64,000 bases of DNA, from assembly GCA_035574175.1 (NCBI GenBank), contig DATLZB010000012.1, positions 1 through 64,000 on the forward strand. Direction: 5' to 3'. Origin of the DNA: DATLZB01 sp035574175. Its GTDB lineage: Bacteria > Pseudomonadota > Alphaproteobacteria > Rhizobiales > Hyphomicrobiaceae. The notes under the pieces are model-generated. The model had not been told where the DNA came from and did no database searches. It saw only the letters and a list, made by a program, of their open reading frames with translations. Both the position numbers and the translations under genes were made by a program. Positions 61,282 through 64,000 of this stretch are shown one piece after another (position 1 is the stretch's first letter; every line of letters starts with the position of its first letter).

Positions 61282-62178
61282 CTAGGGGATCCAAACGCCC
61301 ATGCGACCGGCCCTGCGATACCAGGCCTCTCGAAATTGCCGCATCATCGCCACCAAAGGATCAGGAATCCCGCCGTACAGGCCATGCTGCAGCCCGAGGT
61401 TCAACGCTAACCTGCCGCGGTGCGTGAGAGGAATATAGTAGCGGGGAATATCGTAACGCCGGAAGCCGTTGCGTTCCTTGAAGTCGCTGAGGCTGTCCCG
61501 CTGCTTCTTCCAGTACGAGAACTTTGAGTACACCAGATACGGAACTGCGCGCCTTTCGCAGGCCCTCACCGATTCCGCGATCAGCGCGTTCATGGGCGCC
61601 TTGTCCCTGTGCTCCACCAACGAGAGGATGTGCATGACCGCCGCCTGCGAGCGCGCTCGGTCCATCGTCAGCTTGGCAAAGCCAACAAGCTTCTCGCCGA
61701 GGAAGGCACCGATGAACACGCTGGAGGCAAGAAATGTGGCGCTCATCCGCCGGACCGTCTCGACATCCTTGCCAAAGTGCGGGAAGGGTCTGCGTTGGCG
61801 CACCGGGCACTCGTTGTAGATCTCCCAAATTCCCTTCACCAGATTGTCGTCGAAGGGTACCTCGCGAAGGGATATACCCTTTTTCTCCGCCCGCCGAACC
61901 ATGTTGCGGGTCTTGGCATCGATCTGCCGCGTCCACCAGTGCTCGAATGTGGTGATGGGCATCGCTGCCAGGTTGTCCCATTCCATCGCATAGCGATAGA
62001 GCGGCGGCTGCCCGGGCAGCTTCTGGATGAAGGTGAAGAGGTCGAGCCCGGCTCCGGCGCGCGTAATCTCCGCAAGCAGGGGCTCGGGGTCCTCCACGTA
62101 TTCAAAGCCCTCCGCCTCCAAGCGGCCGATCCGGATCAAACGCCCCTCAATGGTCAGCTCATGCCCGCAAAGTTCCAT
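61282..62178 (-). CDS. GNAT-fold acyltransferase-like protein
   Basis: A 298-residue protein with a GNAT/FemAB-like core: DAKTRNMVRRAEKKGISL followed by FIGAFLGEKLVGFAKLTMD and MNALIAESVRACERRAVPYLVYSKF. It could acylate or aminoacylate a sugar or peptidyl acceptor; the donor is unknown. Its start overlaps the ChbG-like stop in a TGATG. Homologues are usually found in exopolysaccharide loci without assigned roles. Confidence 0.7.
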   Translation of the reverse strand: MELCGHELTIEGRLIRIGRLEAEGFEYVEDPEPLLAEITRAGAGLDLFTFIQKLPGQPPLYRYAMEWDNLAAMPITTFEHWWTRQIDAKTRNMVRRAEKKGISLREVPFDDNLVKGIWEIYNECPVRQRRPFPHFGKDVETVRRMSATFLASSVFIGAFLGEKLVGFAKLTMDRARSQAAVMHILSLVEHRDKAPMNALIAESVRACERRAVPYLVYSKFSYWKKQRDSLSDFKERNGFRRYDIPRYYIPLTHRGRLALNLGLQHGLYGGIPDPLVAMMRQFREAWYRRAGRMGVWIP

Positions 62179-63050
62179 CAGTCCAGTCCCCGTTCGAGCC
62201 GGGCTCGCACGACCGACGGCCGCGCCAGGCGCACGTCGCCAATTTGGCGAAAGAACGCCCCTCCGGCCAGATAACGATACTCATCCGGGTTAACGGGGTG
62301 GGTTTCCACCTCGACCGTGAACTGCCTTGCCAAGGTGTAAATCTTCTCAAGCCGACTCACCGGCTCGAGCGGGGGCAGGGAGAAGAAATAATCGGTGAGC
62401 CAGTGCCGACGGGCGAGAGCCCGGTCCACCAGGTTCCGATAGAGCGTGTTGCCTAAGCTCTTTTCCCCGCGATCGAAGGAGAAGTTCCTGCGCACCATCG
62501 TCCCGCGCGGGAGCAATTTCTGCAAGAGAACATTCGCACACAGATGCATGTGATGGTGCCCATCGATCCTCTCCGCCGGAAACCCGTAAAGGCGGTGAAA
62601 CTCGTCGAGCTGCGCTTTCGTGACATACTGGAACGAGCGGATGAGCCCGGGATGAGGGACGACCTGGGCCAGGCGGTGCCGCCGCAAGTGGCGCGCGATC
62701 CGCTCTTGGTGCTCGGCGAGGGGGACCGGCACCGACTTGCCGGAAAACGGCGCCGTAAAGTTCAGGTGGAGGCCCACTTCGATCGACTGCTCCCGGGCCA
62801 GCTCGGCCGCGCGCTCCGAGTCCTCCATGAACACCATCGCGCTCACCGACGATACGGCACCCGTCGCGCAGCACTCCGCGATGCGATCCGTGGTCGGCCG
62901 GTCGCGCCCGAAGTCGTCGGCGTTGAGGATCAGGGCGCCGCTCTTCGGCGTAGGCGCTCCGGTCTCAGAGCCGCCATTCCTCACCATCGCGGCTCCGATG
63001 CGCTCATGCATCGCCGTTCCGACGTCCTCCCCAACGAGCCATTTGCCCAC
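62178..63050 (-). CDS. ChbG/HpnK (YdjC) family carbohydrate deacetylase
   Basis: Metal-dependent deacetylase of about 290 residues. The metal Asp pair is in ILNADDFGRDRPT, further ligands in GHHHMHLCANV, and VGLHLNFT is conserved. Family members deacetylate chitooligosaccharides or hopanoid N-acetylglucosamine. Start is uncertain; ATGs about 13 and 21 codons in are alternatives. It leads a run with GNAT, ligase/polymerase and GT4 genes, so a lipid-linked or free amino sugar is a likely substrate. Confidence 0.85.
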   Translation of the reverse strand: MGKWLVGEDVGTAMHERIGAAMVRNGGSETGAPTPKSGALILNADDFGRDRPTTDRIAECCATGAVSSVSAMVFMEDSERAAELAREQSIEVGLHLNFTAPFSGKSVPVPLAEHQERIARHLRRHRLAQVVPHPGLIRSFQYVTKAQLDEFHRLYGFPAERIDGHHHMHLCANVLLQKLLPRGTMVRRNFSFDRGEKSLGNTLYRNLVDRALARRHWLTDYFFSLPPLEPVSRLEKIYTLARQFTVEVETHPVNPDEYRYLAGGAFFRQIGDVRLARPSVVRARLERGLD

Positions 63051-63178
63051 CGTGCTCCCTTCACGTTCAATGGTATCAGAGATCGACGGTCCTCGCGATC
63101 AGTCCGTCGGTGGGCTACTTCTGCGTAATTGGCCTGATACGATTTGATCGGTGAATGCACTGAGCGCCCGGCGTTACC

Positions 63179-64000
63179 TCAGAAACAACTGCGAGAGGAG
63201 CCCGACAATACTGATCCGAAAGGACCCCTCCCGCCCGTATTTGTCCCTAGCCTTTTCGGGTATTCCTTGTTCCCCGTTGCCAAGCGTGGGTCCCGAGCAT
63301 CCGCCGGACCATCAATGCGTCCGCGAGCTGCTTTCCCCGCGAGAGTCCGCATCGCTCCCCGCAGCCGGTCGCCCAGGGTGACGCAGCCGCGGCTGAGCGC
63401 ACTCGTGCAGCTGTCGAACTGTCCCAAAAAGTGCACGTCCTCGCCGTTGCTGCCGCACAGATCGGCCTTGAACTTGTAGGTGCCCGGGTTCGTCTGCGGG
63501 TTGATGCCGTGGAGGTCGTAGGTGGCGATACCGGCCGACTTCAATCGCTCGATCAGCCGCCAGTGCAGCAGGTACGAACCGCGGCTCTTGAGACCCGCGT
63601 CGCTGGTAGCACCAAAAAGGTAGAGGGCGGTGTCGCCGATCGCGCTGCAGATCAGCCCCGCGCACAGCCTGCCCTGGGCCTTGCAGAGCAGGATCATCAT
63701 CTTCTGATCGGCGGGGAGCCGCTGCTGGATCGCCCGGAACTCTCGGATGTCGTTCGGCTCGGCAAAGGACTTCCGGCGCACGAGCTCGCGATAGATGCCG
63801 ATGAACGCCTCGAACAGCGCGTCGGCCGAACCTTCGACGACTTCGAGGTCGTTCTTCTCCGCGACCTTGAGGTAGCGGCGCCAATGCGGGCGCATCCCCT
63901 TGCGCAGCTCTTCCGTCGATTTGGTCAGATCAAGGCGCAGCGTCCGCTCCATCACTCCAAGGTCGCGGGCGTAGCCTTCCGCGGACAAAATCGAAGCAAA
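63179..64000 (-). CDS. FemAB-like acyltransferase (partial, N-terminus beyond right edge)
   Basis: The frame is open to base 64000, so the first part is missing; a TTG at 63988 is only an internal possibility. The visible 273 residues contain a GNAT-like domain with MRPHWRRYLKVAEKNDL, GRLCAGLICSAIGDTALYLFGATSD, GSYLLHWRLIERLKSAG and DLHGINPQTNPGTYKFK, which resemble the peptidoglycan-bridge/FemAB and exopolysaccharide-linked FemAB groups. Probably transfers an aminoacyl or acyl group. The last roughly 50 residues are low-complexity. Confidence 0.8.
   Translation of the reverse strand, partial: FASILSAEGYARDLGVMERTLRLDLTKSTEELRKGMRPHWRRYLKVAEKNDLEVVEGSADALFEAFIGIYRELVRRKSFAEPNDIREFRAIQQRLPADQKMMILLCKAQGRLCAGLICSAIGDTALYLFGATSDAGLKSRGSYLLHWRLIERLKSAGIATYDLHGINPQTNPGTYKFKADLCGSNGEDVHFLGQFDSCTSALSRGCVTLGDRLRGAMRTLAGKAARGRIDGPADARDPRLATGNKEYPKRLGTNTGGRGPFGSVLSGSSRSCF

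Noticed and set aside
1..64000. Insertion sequences, integrases, CRISPR arrays, tRNA genes
   Set aside because: Read for transposase and integrase motifs, regularly spaced repeats and tRNA-like T-loops; none was convincing. A tRNAscan and CRISPR scan would settle it.

Overview
The window reads as high-GC chromosome of an alphaproteobacterium, most likely of the Hyphomicrobiales/Rhizobiales type. The evidence is the gene order rpsB-tsf-pyrH-frr-uppS-cdsA-dxr-rseP, an RpsB with a C-terminal extension, a contiguous urtABCDE/ure block and an Mrp-type antiporter operon. Gene density is high, many neighbours overlap by 1-4 bases, and no transposon, phage gene, CRISPR array, tRNA or rRNA was seen. 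Species cannot be fixed from the sequence alone.

Region 1 (1-7407, minus strand) is housekeeping: translation (rpsB, tsf, frr), UMP kinase (pyrH), then isoprenoid and envelope lipid genes (uppS, cdsA, dxr) and the start of the site-2 protease rseP, which is cut by the left edge. Two hairpins lie between rpsB and tsf and one lies upstream of rpsB.

Region 2 (7610-18701, minus strand) is a complete urea acquisition and hydrolysis unit: the urtABCDE ABC importer, then ureD, a fused ureA-ureB, ureC, ureE, ureF and ureG. A near-perfect sigma-54 promoter sits in front of urtA, as expected for nitrogen-limitation control. A possible 67-residue gene is packed between urtD and urtE.

Region 3 (18967-24194, minus strand) is an operon of unknown substrate: a thiamine-diphosphate enzyme, one NitT/TauT-type ATPase, two permeases and one binding protein. 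A 9-bp inverted repeat lies upstream and a GC-rich hairpin downstream.

Region 4 (24569-31910, plus strand) is an Mrp/Mnh-like cation/proton antiporter operon in the order E-F-G-(MbhD/E-like)-B-C-D-D'-small-D''. It has three NuoL/M/N-like subunits and no full-length MrpA. The last of the three lacks the usual TM7 lysine.

Region 5 (31970-64000, both strands) is a large surface-polysaccharide locus. It starts with a nucleotide-sugar tailoring cassette (RfbC-like epimerase, SDR epimerase, DUF4910 protein, PIG-L deacetylase, sugar-1-P nucleotidyltransferase, C-methyltransferase, TylF-like methyltransferase, PhyH-like dioxygenase). Next come the complete ADP-heptose pathway (gmhA, hldE, gmhB, hldD) with glycosyltransferases, then a Wzx-type flippase. 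A three-gene overlapped operon follows, encoding a ligase-carrier-acyltransferase fusion, a methyltransferase and a large deacetylase-like protein. The locus ends with a UDP-sugar dehydrogenase beside a secreted beta-helix protein, and with a glycosyltransferase, an O-antigen-ligase/polymerase-like protein, a GNAT protein, a ChbG/HpnK-type deacetylase and a FemAB-like protein cut by the right edge. Together these would make, modify, export and join an acylated, methylated, probably heptose- and uronate-containing glycan. The exact structure cannot be deduced. The least-described parts are the tri-domain acyl-transfer operon and the DUF4910/branched-sugar cassette.
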